Source: Dipteris shenzhenensis
Lineage: Eukaryota; Polypodiophyta; Polypodiopsida; Gleicheniales
Reading direction: 5' to 3' (one strand)
NCBI GenBank assembly: GCA_047967505.1
Contig: CM106538.1
DNA length: 64,000 nt
Position numbers and translations under genes: made by a program
Shown: positions 44,396-55,700 of the stretch, piece by piece
How positions within the stretch are numbered: the first letter of the stretch is position 1
Layout of the letters: each line of letters starts with the position of its first letter
Notes under the pieces: model-generated
Database searches by the model: none
What the model was told of the DNA's origin: nothing
What the model saw: only the letters and a program-made list of their open reading frames with translations

Positions 44396-45760
44396 ACGAG
44401 TGATGGTCTACACTTGCCGGTCGCAAGTTGACTGAGAAGTCACTATCACATGGGAGGTGTTGGATAGTTGGATTGCTCTTTGGCATCGGGACATCATATA
44501 GTGAGCTCGCATAGGTGTGCCAAACCCCTGGATCTGTGATGGCTTCCCCTCGGATAAGAGCCCCCATCCAATGGTAGAGTCTCCTCCTTGAAAGGATTGT
44601 ATCACCTCCTCCATCTTGTCTGTGAGGAAAGCGTGCCTCTTATGATGTGTCAGTCGTGCAATCCGCTGCTCTCATGTGTCATAAGATGGCCCAAGACTGC
44701 TCACGCGTAAGGTAAGATCTCATTTGTCTGCACTGGTCATCATACCAGGATTCCGAGGCATCGTCCCCACTGAGGCATGTGCTGCAAATCGTGTCATGGG
44801 AAAATATCTAGCCGCAACGTCCTGTACGATTGAGACAAAGATATCTGAGGCATGGGTGAGGTTTGCAAGGTTTGCATCACCTCCAAGTAGATCTAGAAGC
44901 TCACGTGCTTCATGACTCACGTAGATTGGGTCAAGGGCATGGTCAAGGTGGACTTGGACACGGGTGTGGGTGTGGGTGGGGCTCTCCCTGTGGATGGCAT
45001 GGTAGCTGAGATGCTAAAAGCTAGGTATGAGTTATCAGTCCGGAGCGGGGGAGGAGGCACAATGAAATCATATATTCGTGGTACAAAGGTCAAGATGCCC
45101 ATTCGATAATCCAGTATATTGGTACCCCCACCATGTGGGAAGCACGTGAGCCCGCCAGATAATGGCCATCTCTAGAGACCGTTGTATATAATCAAGTTGT
45201 GGACAGCTCCCAGCTCAAGTGGATGCTGCCCATATTTTGTCATATGTGGTGCATCTGCCGAGTGTCTCACTATCCCAAGCTTTGCTGGGTCTAGCTACGG
45301 TATTGTGAGAGAGTCGTTCTCAAGATCCAACAAGCCCACTTGTCTATCTCCTGTTCGTGTATTGAAGTCACCAAGAAGGAGGATATCTCCATGTTTGGAG
45401 AACTCCATGATGTTATCATATATCGTCTCATAGGGGCTTTATCCTTTTGTGGTGACCTCATTTGCATAGGATGATATATTTGTGTGGAAGTAGCACATTG
45501 CAAGGAAGATTGGACGTGCCTCTAGTAAGTAGAATCATACCCACACATAGAAGTTCAAAGAGTCTAGCCTTGGCCCTCCAGAGACCAGAGTCATCTGGAA
45601 TCTGGATTCTGATACATAGTGTCAATGATCAAACATCATGATCAAAGGTAGCAGGTAGTAGAAACTTGGAAGTAGGTACTACACCGAAACATCAAAGGCA
45701 AAACATCATAGAAGAAAAGGCTGCCACAGCCCGGAAATAAAGCTGAAAATTGAAATGCAT
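44396..45760 (-). pseudogene. LINE ORF2 endonuclease domain, degraded
   Basis: On the minus strand, reading from about 45500, the frames contain NIMEFSKHGDILLLGDFNTR with TGDRQVG after it: GDFN-x-R is the hallmark of the apurinic endonuclease of L1-type LINEs. Further on are LGAVHNLIIYNGL, FPHGGG-TNILDYRM and SDHSPL-like remains near 45020, then (44700-44600) HKRHAFLTDKMEEVIQSFQG, the linker before the reverse transcriptase. No RT core and no (TC)n tail are found at the lower end. Stops are frequent. Confidence 0.65.
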
Positions 45761-45789
45761 CACGATTCACAACCGATGAGGCTCAAGCC

Positions 45790-46140
45790 TCAAGCTCCAG
45801 CGTGCATCCTCATCCTCATTCTCTTGCTCATCCTCATCCTCATCCTTATTTGCATTAGTGCCATCCTCCTCCTCCTTGAGACCATCCTTGAGGCCAACCA
45901 CAGCCAAAGTCGGCGAACAGTGTACAGAGTCCAGATTAGCAACGTATGGATTAGAATAATGCTAAAAATGTGTTTTTCAAGGTTTTGGCCAGGCACAAAA
46001 TCGATCCCCCCTCCCAAACAAAACACCCCCCCCACACACACACACAACAAAAAACCAAACCACACCCAAAAAACACACCTCACAAAACAAAACCCCGCAC
46101 CCCCCCCCCCCCCCCCAAAAAAAAAAAAAAAAGAAGTACG
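45790..46140 (+). repeat. Low-complexity cluster: (CTCATC)n, A/C-rich tract, poly(C)-poly(A)
   Basis: cctcatcctcatt repeats at 45800-45860. 46010-46130 is nearly pure A and C, ending in a run of about 18 C followed by about 17 A. The mirrored Gly/Phe-rich frame on the other strand is an artefact. Confidence 0.9.
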
Positions 46141-46665
46141 GAAGGCCATATAGACGGAAAAAACATCCGTATGCGTATGGATGCAACTATGTACCCACAT
46201 ATGTTGTGCATGCTCCTCTCTCCGTACTATGGATATGAATGGCCTTAGGTGTGATCTGCAGCTTCTTGGAACTAGACTATGCGTTTGGTTACCCCAATCA
46301 CACGTATGAAATTCCTCTTTCCATACCGGTATGGAAAGGGGCAAACATACTCGACTTTTTGTTGGTTAAAAAGTTGGGGTCCTAGACCTTTCAAAAATCA
46401 TATTTTTGCAAAAAGCACTTGTCTTTCATGACTTTAAAGTTAATCCTAGTTTGAAGTTGAAATTTCTGTAAAACTCTGACAATTAAATTTATACATTCTT
46501 GCTTTTTGTTTTGTAAATTTAGGGTCACGTATGATTGAGCTGAACCATACTCCAATCATACTTCTGTACCGGTATGTGTTTTCCGTATGGAAATGTATCA
46601 GAAAAGCTATGGCTACAGAAGCTGAGAGACTGCCGAGGACTGCTAGAGACACTGAAGGGGCTGCT
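46141..46665. other. Unassigned stretch
   Basis: No gene is seen. The phrases ataccggtatgg (46323) and gtaccggtatgtgttttccg (46566), each near accccaatcacacg or ctccaatcata, hint at a diverged duplication. Confidence 0.35.
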
Positions 46666-46755
46666 GCAGGCCCTGCAAGGGCAGCACATAGGGCAGCCAA
46701 CAAGGGCAGCAGGCCCTGCAAGGGCAGCACATAAGGCAGCCAACAAGGGCTGCCA
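46666..46755 (+). repeat. 43-bp tandem repeat, two copies
   Basis: gcaggccctgcaagggcagc starts copies at 46666 and 46709, continuing cacataggg/cacataagg and cagccaacaagggc. Confidence 0.9.
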
Positions 46756-46968
46756 GGGCTCATTTATAGGCCTGCAGCAGGTTGGTCATACAGTCTGGGT
46801 CAGTCGGCCGTACAGACCAGGGTCTGGTCGGCTAGGGCAGGGATCTGGTCGGCGAGTTGCAGATCTGTGGGCGTCTGGCCCTATAAAGGCTCTCATTGGG
46901 GAGTCATAGTTTGGCTGCAGAGCTGGTGGAAAATATCTGATCATGTACCTCTAGCTCAAAAGTCCTAG

Positions 46969-47600
46969 CTTCTAGTACCATGTCAGAACACGCAGTGGAA
47001 AATTGAATCAAATTGCGCAAAAGATCACACTTGGAAATGTAGATCCTAATGGAGAACATACATGTAACATGAACCTCCATGCTGGAATAGACAGCAAGAT
47101 ATGGCAATCCACAAAAGACTGTCCAAGAGAGGACTCATGGCAACCGACAAAAAACTGTCCAAGAGAGGACTCAAAATGTATCTCACATAGTGCACTCACA
47201 AACCACACTACGCGGACAGCTGGGTGCTGCCCACTACTGCTGGAACTGAGGCTGCAAAGATTTTGCCCTAATCTGCTGCTTTCTCCCTCTGCTGCATGCC
47301 TCCTATGAGGTCTTTGGTGGCTATGGGAGAAGCCCAAAACTTAGTATGCCAGTTCCCTTTCTGCCTCTGTGTGTTCTGCTCACTGAATATGAGCCCTACA
47401 CACAAGCTAAGGTCTACTGCTGCTACTGGTGCCTTTGTCTCATCCTGCTGGAACCTCTGTCTGCGCCTTCTATAATGCCCTGGTGCACTTCAGAAGTCTG
47501 GAACTGATGGCGGACTGCTGCACCCTTTCTTCTGCCTTCTCCTGGTCATGCTTGTGCCTGGGGATGCACTCTTGAAGTGCCTAAAACAGTCTGCAATGTT
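46969..47600 (-). repeat. Possible minus-strand LTR and primer-binding site
   Basis: cttctagtacca (46969-46980) followed by TGTCAGAACACG (46981) has the layout primer-site complement plus LTR end seen in minus-strand copia elements, but the primer site is diverged. The right boundary is unknown. A 36-bp tandem duplication (actgtccaagagaggactca) lies at about 47117-47172. Confidence 0.35.
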
Positions 47601-48230
47601 GTTCTGCAAACAGACTGGTCGACAGCCAATCAGACAGCCCACAGACTGGGCCGATGCAGTCTGTCCCTTCCTGGTCAGCAGGCCAGTCTGCAGGCCTATT
47701 TAAGGCCCTGTCTGCACGCGCTTCTCTGGGATTCTGCCCCAGCCCTGGTGCAGTCTTCAGACCCTGCGCTGTACTTACTGCAGCACCTGTCCAGTCCTGC
47801 AGTACTGCCGACTAGCTCAGCATCAGTCTGCTCCAGCCACTGTACTGCCGTGCTGTCTCTGCTGTTGTGCTGGATTCGCTGTTTGCTAAGCCTTTGTTCT
47901 CTCCCTTCATTCCCATGGTCAGCCCCCAGATCCATGGCAGTTCCCTGTGGACTGTTCAGCCTGCTGTAGAGGGTCAAACAAACCTGAGAAGGATTCTCTA
48001 TGCTGCCCACATGGCAGCTTGTGTGCTGCCGATATGGCAGCCTCTTCATCCCTCCATCTTCCTCTTCCATGGGACAGGTGTCACTCCTCCATGCTCCCCT
48101 CATTTGGGGGCTTACAAACGGGGAGTTGCATACCCCCTCTCAACGAGTTGTTATGAGTCGCAGCCCACTCCTTGAAGTATGCACAACTCTGTTCTGGAAG
48201 AGAGCTGAGGAACACATCGAAGGCATCTTC

Positions 48231-48700
48231 TAAGTCTGGTCCAAACACCCGTAGCTCAAACATCAACTGATGGTGTGGTCCATGTCATCTGGAAACTGCT
48301 CCGTATCATCCACATCCACCCCAGTCATTGTTGGTAACTCATACATGATGTCGCCCTCCAGATGGTAGCGTCCGTCTGACAAATTTCTTCGTAAACTCTT
48401 CTTATCTCTAGATCAATGCTCCCTATGAGCAATCCTTGGGTTCGGATCCTGAGTCTGGTCCAAACACCCGTAGATCAAACATCACCATATGTCCTCTGAT
48501 GGCGTGGTTTATGTCGTCCGGAAACTGCTCCGTATCATCCACACTCTACCCGAGTCATACTTGGTATTGGTAACTCATGCATGATGTCGCCCTCCGGATG
48601 GTAGTGATTGTTTGATAAATTTCTTTGTTGAAATCTACGTCCAGAAACTCTTCTTATCTCCGGATCAGTGCTTCCTATGAGCAATCATTGGATCGGAACC
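48231..48700. repeat. Direct duplication of about 225 bp
   Basis: agtctggtccaaacacccgt starts two copies near 48231 and 48452. Both continue with aactgctccgtatcatccac, gtaactcat(a/g)catgatgtcgccctcc, ggatggtag and aactcttcttatctc, with small indels. The coding content is not recognised. Confidence 0.85.
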
Positions 48701-49636
48701 TGAGTCTTCCAAGGTCTCATCCATACTCTCCTTGTGCTCTCCCGTCTCCTACAAGAAGGCTTTGATAGAGTGTGCTTTGTAAATCTCCAGCATTGTGCAA
48801 CTGAAACTGTTTGCGAAGGCTTCTTTTACAACCACCTTTGTCAGCTTTGTATCCTTCAAGAAGTCCACATCACCCATTTTTCAAACAGTAGACCCCAAAC
48901 CATAAATGATAGACCATTATTCGGTTGTTTATTTCATAGGTATAGGGGCCTTTTGTAGGTCATCCTAGTGTTTAATTTAGAGAGGATATTTATATTGTTT
49001 GAATAAATAAATACATTTGGAGGACGAACAATATAAATGCTTTCCTTTATTCATTGGTCTTATATGCTTTCCTTGGCATTCACTATCATTTCCCATGTAG
49101 AGGTATGCAACAAACTAGAGTAACAGAAATTGATGTAAGCTTGGTGTATGACAACAACCATGTATGTTGTAATCTAAAGTCAACAAACTTGGCATGATTA
49201 AAAAAGAGTTGAACTCACCAACGCAAGCTTATTCTTGAGAATGTTCAAGTAGATCTCGAGTTTCATCATGTAAAGGATAGTAATTTGGATTGGAAATAGA
49301 GGCTTGTTAGGTACGAATGCTATTAAATAAGTTTTGGCTCAAAGTGAAGGGTGTCAAATCCAGTAGAGAAAATGATAGTGGAAAAAATGTGAACATATTC
49401 AAAAGCTAAATGTGAACATATTCAAAAGCTATCTTAAAATGTTGAATGAAAAAGTTGATTGAAGAACACAAGCTCATGAATTTAGTGCATCCCTAGAGGT
49501 TGCTTGTGCTGGATGCAGCAGTCCATAGCCACATCTTTAATAGATTGCATGTCTTGTTTGAGTCTCTTATATTTTATCAATATAATTCTTTGGTCATTCA
49601 ACGAAACGCTTATATTTTAGCCTTTTTGGTGTGCAG
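48701..49636. other. Non-coding, AT-rich region upstream of the RNF170-like gene
   Basis: No gene is recognised. It could contain the promoter or a non-coding first exon of the gene that starts at 49637; the acceptor-like tttttggtgtgcag at 49623-49636 suggests an exon further upstream. Confidence 0.4.
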
Positions 49637-49762
49637 ATCCGAAGCCTACAAGAGAATTTTACGAGTTACACCTATGCCCTTTATTGAAGGTGTTGGTGAT
49701 GAAATAATCATTGCAGCCCTTTTTGCTGCACCGGTTGTCATATTTTGTCACTCATCTCTTCG
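49637..49762 (+). CDS. RNF170-like exon with N-terminal membrane segment
   Basis: Acceptor gtgcag ends at 49636 and donor cg|gtcagt is at 49763. The likely start is ATG 49674, giving MPFIEGVGDEIIIAALFAAP and then a hydrophobic VVIFCHSSLR. The motif I-E-G-V-x-D followed by a membrane helix matches the N-terminus of animal RNF170 (family knowledge). The exon ends two bases into a codon, which is compatible with the next exon at 59527. The frame is also open upstream of the ATG to the acceptor. Confidence 0.55.
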
Positions 49763-52700
49763 GTCAGTACAAACAAAACTTTTGCTTGGTTTCTTGATTT
49801 AGTAATTGTCTCGAAAATGAACATCTTTAAGCTTAAGCTGTAAGAAATTCGTAATGGGATATCACGTGGTTAGAGAGTCTAAAGACAACTATGACCTTTT
49901 GTCTTTATGTTATTGTTTCCGTCACTGAAAGCCTGCTTTGCTGCTGAAGACACTCAAGAAAACGTGACTCTCTCCCCAATCGACACTGAATACAATTACT
50001 AGATGGTGGCCAATCTGGAAATTACAGCAGAAGTAAAGAGGCAAGCTAACCCAACAGAAATCTCATCCACTGATGTGGGATAAACAACTCAAAGGTGAGC
50101 AACAAACTTCAAGCTCAAAGGCTTGGAATACTACAGTCTCTAGTGAGGGCATTGGGTTGCCCTTCAATCCTCCTATGTTGCTTTAGATGGATCCAGTGTG
50201 GACACTGGAATGAGTAAGGATGGCAAATGGACCTCCTTAGATAGGGTAGAAAGTGGTCAACCAGTATTATGTTCAATTTTAGTTTAACACACTTCGCCAT
50301 GGAATTCAGAGTAAGCTCCCAGATCTGACAGGAATCCCGAAAATCAAAGATGTCTAGAGGGAGATACGGAATCGTTTTAGTTTAAAAAGGGGGTAAGGTG
50401 TGGTGTACATGGGAAAGAGGGGAAGAGTAGAGGAGATCAGGATTTCCATGTATGAAGAGCATGAAGAGAAAAGGGAGGACGTTGGCTATTCGATGTGTGG
50501 TTTTGGATGGATACTCTGTATATATGGTTTTCTTGAAATGGAATACAAATTTGAATGTTGATTGGCCCTCTCTCCTGCACCCCTGCTCGCATCTTGGTTC
50601 ACTTGGTTGAAAAAAATCCTGGAGATGCCGGGTAGCAGACTGGTCACATAGAAAAGGGGCGACCTGTGAATGCCATAAATTATCTTGGTGGAGAAGTGAC
50701 ACACGCAAAACACGTGGCTTGCGAGGAAGTGACGTGATAGATGATAGCCATGGATTATGAAGGCATCGAGTTTGTAAAGGCAAGAAGATGATCGCCAATT
50801 GAGTGATGTGGGATGGTAATTACCAATTGATAGTGGGCTGAGGTACAAGGCTGTGGAAAGGTAAGAGGCACTGGTGATCAGAAGAAATGAAGATACAGTT
50901 GAACGTGTGAGGCGCAGAGATGGCCGATCATAATTGAGATCAAATTGTAGGCAAGGATGATAGAAAGTTAGCATTTGAAAAGCATATAAAGATAGAGGCC
51001 TCTTGCTGATGATAGGAGATGCAGACAATGCTAGAGACCAAAACAAACTGATAGGCGATGAGTGTGACCTGCACGACGAGCAGAAGACGCTGTAGGCAAT
51101 GAATTTAGCTGAGTAGCAGCTTGGAATTGTGACAAAAGTCAGATAAGAATAGGTGATGGGAGGCGATATCTGCCAGTCGTACTGCAGCAAGTACAATGGC
51201 TGCCAGGTGGGCAGCAGGACCAGCAACAGGAGTAAATGCTGAATGGCTTGTGGTCTTAACACCCTCCCTCAATTTAAGCACGAGGGGAATGGATCCACGC
51301 CATTGCACCAAGCATGACATGTGTCAGCCATGCCCCGTACGGGGTAAGTCTCTGTGTCTACCGCTGCCAGATGCCACTGGGTGGGCTGGTCTCTCTGTTC
51401 ATAGCGCAACCTGCTGCTGCAAATTATGCGCAAGCCTGCCCAGGGGTGGTCTGTTCCTTGTACACTATTTTTGCCAACTATCAACGCATGGTTTTGTGCC
51501 TTGTCGTCAGTCACTGCATCGTTTTGTGCCATGTGTATGGCGTGGGAGATGACACAGAATCCAGACCCTCTGCTCTGCACCACATGGAGGCGCACCATCG
51601 ACCCTTTACCTATGCACGGGTTAGTATAGCCACTACGCTCTGATCTTATGTATGGCCACCAAATCGGGTGGTGCCAGGGGCAGGGCTTATAGGCCTGCAA
51701 AGAAGAGACAGACTGTTCAGCATAGACAAGCCTGTGGTTGAAAGAAGGGTGCACCTGGTGAGGTCGGCCAGATCTGGGGTCTGGTGGGCTGATGGGCACC
51801 TATATAAGGGGCCCCACTTGGGGTTCCATGCATTCCAGGAGTTCCTACCTGCAGGTCACATTTCAGGGTGAGGAGCAAAAGGATCAAGGGATCTACACCA
51901 GAAGTTCTTGCAGGGCAGGAGTCCTAGATATCGACAGCAAACCTTGGTACAGACCTACACACTTTTGGAGAGCATAAGGTAGGGCAAAGGAAGGAGTTTT
52001 GTCTGCAGAAAACATGTGAGGAGATTTTGCAGGAGCGCCCAACCTAGAGCAGCCACTGAAGTATGATGAGCAAACAGTCCCTGAATTTGGTGACTTACCT
52101 CAGCGGATGTTTGTTGACGGTGTTGGTACAGATTTTTGAGAATTTTGTACGTGGATTTACACATCTATATGTAAGACTGTGTGGCTGTACAACTGTTGTA
52201 CTTTCTCTCTAGAAGCACACGGGTTGAGGTGGCATTCAAAGCTTTCATTGTGAGATCTCAAGACTTTCTTTATTCCACTGTGTAAGGGTTGACTGTAGTA
52301 AGCAATCCTTTTTGCTGCTGCTACCGATCAGGTAAGCTTTCTCTTATACAGCCCTTCTACTAGCCCCCTCTGGTGTCCCTTTGCTTCAGCGTATGTGCCC
52401 TCACCAAGGGTCTATTGCTGGCCTTTGCTGGTGGCCAGGGTGGCCCTTAGAGGCTGCCCTAAAATAACACCAAAGAGGATTTCTGTCTGCTGTCCATGCG
52501 CCTGCCATATTACTGCCCACCTGGCAGCCTCAGCCGATTCCCTTGCTGATGTAGAGCGCACCTAAAAACCACAATTTCCCATGTATTTCAATCTCGGATC
52601 TCTCATCCAACTATCCATGAAACACCCCCCCTAAAAAACACGATCCTTCCCACCAAGGATCGCCCACAGATCTCCCACGACCGAGAAGAAGTTCTATTGC

Positions 52701-55700
52701 GACATACTTGGACATTTTCTAACTTGCAAAAAGAAGAAGGTTGACAAAGTGAAGGAGGAGGACCAATCAGGCACGGCATCTACCAATGTGATAAGATAGG
52801 AACTTTTTCTTAGTTGCAACTCCATGTCCCATTGAGAGAGAGTTTGTAGACATAGTACCAAACACTGAATGTGATCCATAAATGGATTTCAATTGACCAA
52901 AGAGGCAGAGATGTTGATTCAATCCAAAATCCTTCTTGGGAGAAGCGATCAACAGCTCAATGATTGTCTTACGCATTTGTGCTCTTTTGAAAATGCGAAA
53001 TTGTTCAAGTCCATCACCATTTTATTAGAATGTCAATTTTCCCCAAATTTTAGTTGGTATTTACATTTGTATTTGCATCAATTATGGGTCAATGAACTCA
53101 AACAAAAAAATGATTACAAGGCATAACATTTCCAAGGTACCTAACTTAGAAGGCCTGAAATTGCATTGATGAAGTTCTTGATGAAGAAGTTAAATTATAT
53201 TTTTAGGTTATATTTAAGCATTGCAAATCTATCTCAACCATCCTAAGTTATTGCTGTGATACTACTTGAAGCAACTCGAAAGGTTGTAGTTCAAACTTTA
53301 CCATATTGGCACGGCCTTGCAGGATCTACCCTATGACTAACATGGGATCTCGACTCCAATCTGACCAGAATCAAGTGCAGGCAATCTCAATCCTCCTGTC
53401 CACCTCTAACACACGGGCTACAGCTCGACTCATCCATAGGCCCGTATCTAACTGAGGTGTCCTTACCACCCAAGCCTGTCCCGAAGACCTTCGATACGCA
53501 ATCCTATGATCCACCATGTAGATGGCCAGAGTCTCGGCCTCAGGTCCAAGTCCAACCATTAGTTGAGGAGCGCTCAACTGTACTGCCACAATAGCACTGT
53601 CCCTCCTCTATATAGAAGGAAACCTCGCTATAAGTAGCATAATGCCATGAATAGCAAGCGAGCACTATATATAAAGGAACCTCTCTATATATAGCAATAT
53701 CGGCTAAAAATAGCCACTTGGCCCTTTGCTTTCCCTTGACCTATGTTACCCTGCTTCCTAACCCTAGTGTACACTATGCACATGACATACTCCCCTTCCT
53801 CTAGAACTCACTCTTGAGTTTCAAGAAAGTCCAAGAACTCTCTTTGAAGGTTAGTGAATGCCACCAACTAAACTTTGACTCTCAGATTGAGGTTAGCAAC
53901 CTTTCCATGATTCTTGAATCAATTCCATTCCGCAATCTTTGATATCAAGGTTATGGAAAGCAACAACATAACTCTCAATTGAAACAAGGTTACTTGGCGA
54001 TGAGTCCTGTCTCGAAACTCGGGGAAATCAAGTAACTTTTGAATCCACGGAGGTAGTTCCTTTCGCATGTCCGCACTTGGACATGTTAAAAAGTCTTTGT
54101 ACCGAGGAGATAATGATTCTGTCAACCCCATCTGTTGAATCTCTTGGTATTCACGGGAAAATATCCATCAAGCTGAATACCCTTGAATTCAAAATCTTGG
54201 GTTGAAATTGTATGTAAGGGCTAATTCACCAAGCTGAATACCCTTTTAATCCATTTGAAATTCCATGACCTTTCCAAGTATCTTGCTACAAAGGAGGCGT
54301 TCTCTACAGATAATGAAAGGTGTGCCCTATCTTGAACACCATTAGAGAATAGTCAACAAAACTTGGAATACCTTAAGTTCTTGATTTGTTATGAAAGAAT
54401 CTTTATGTAGCTATTGTCACAGGTAGTAGCTGATGAGCGAAATCTTGACAAAATTTTTTGTCCCATGACTCATCCTCCTGTTGCTCATACTTGAGGATAA
54501 TCAATAAAATTTCCGTTGACTATATCGGATCAATGGTACAGTTGGACATCCTTGTAGTCGACTATCATAGGAATACCATCCTATGTCATCCATTCCATCC
54601 AAGATCTCTCAAGATAGGATCCACTATTGGCTATCCTATATGAAATTTGTGCACAATAAAACCGCTCCTAGCATAGGACCATCCCATACTTAGGATTCAT
54701 AAACTTGGAAGACCATGTCCCATCAAGGAACTGATTGACCCGCATCATAATAGATGTGGTAACCCCTGGAGATTGTGTTTGAACTTTGGAGCTCCTTGCT
54801 TGGACCTATTATAGAGGTATGGTTGTACATGGCTTTCTTAGGGAAAATAAAATAGCAACTCCTTGTCTCTATTCACCTGTTCTCCAATTCAATACTCATT
54901 GCTTGTCCATCACCCTATTGACCCTTGGGTACGGATTCATGTTGGTTAATATTACCACATTAGAGAACCTTATATGTAACATATCTTAGTGTCCCATACC
55001 ACTAAGATACACTGCATGCAAAATGGTTTGACCATCAATCGAGGAGTGCTAAATCGAATTGCCACAATAGCACTGGCCCGCCTCTATATAGAAGGAAACC
55101 TCGCTATAAATAGCATGACGCTATGAATAGCCCCCTCCATGTAAAGCGAGTACTATATATAAAACAACCTCTATATATAGCAATCTCGGCTAAAAATAGC
55201 CACTTGGTCCTTCCCTTGACCAACTCTAGGTATACGATGCACATGACACATAGCTATGGTCTGGATCGTCCTTAGGTACGATAGAATAAAGTGTAAAGCA
55301 ATCAAGGTTATCCCTCCCAAAGGGGAGAGCTAGCGGACTCACCTCCCAACCACAGACTTTGTATGGCGAGTGACCTCCCAGCTTGATGTCTAAATAACAA
55401 GAGACAATAAGATCTTGTCTCATACCATAAATGCTTATCATAGGTGTTGTGAAACAATCTCACAGGGAAAAGCTCCAATAGTTCTTCGTGCATCAAGACA
55501 ACGGGGGGCAGTGAAGCTCTTCATGTTCCTTGCTCTGGGTGAAGTCCATGTCTTGATGTAGAAGGGAGCTACATGTTACCCAATGCAAGGGCAGCAATTG
55601 AGGCGTCCACTATACATGTAGGGTAAGGTGTCTAGACTCCTAGGACACTGTCCTAACTAGGATAGGGTGTTGACTGTCTTGAGTAAGCAGTCTTGTTAGG

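Noticed and set aside
45790-46344. Minus-strand frame of 184 codons with Phe and Gly runs
   Set aside because: It spans poly(A), poly(C) and (CTCATC) repeats; a composition artefact.
50382-51262. Minus-strand frames of 138 and 258 codons
   Set aside because: They start at an LTR boundary, have no domain and very skewed composition; better explained as LTR sequence.
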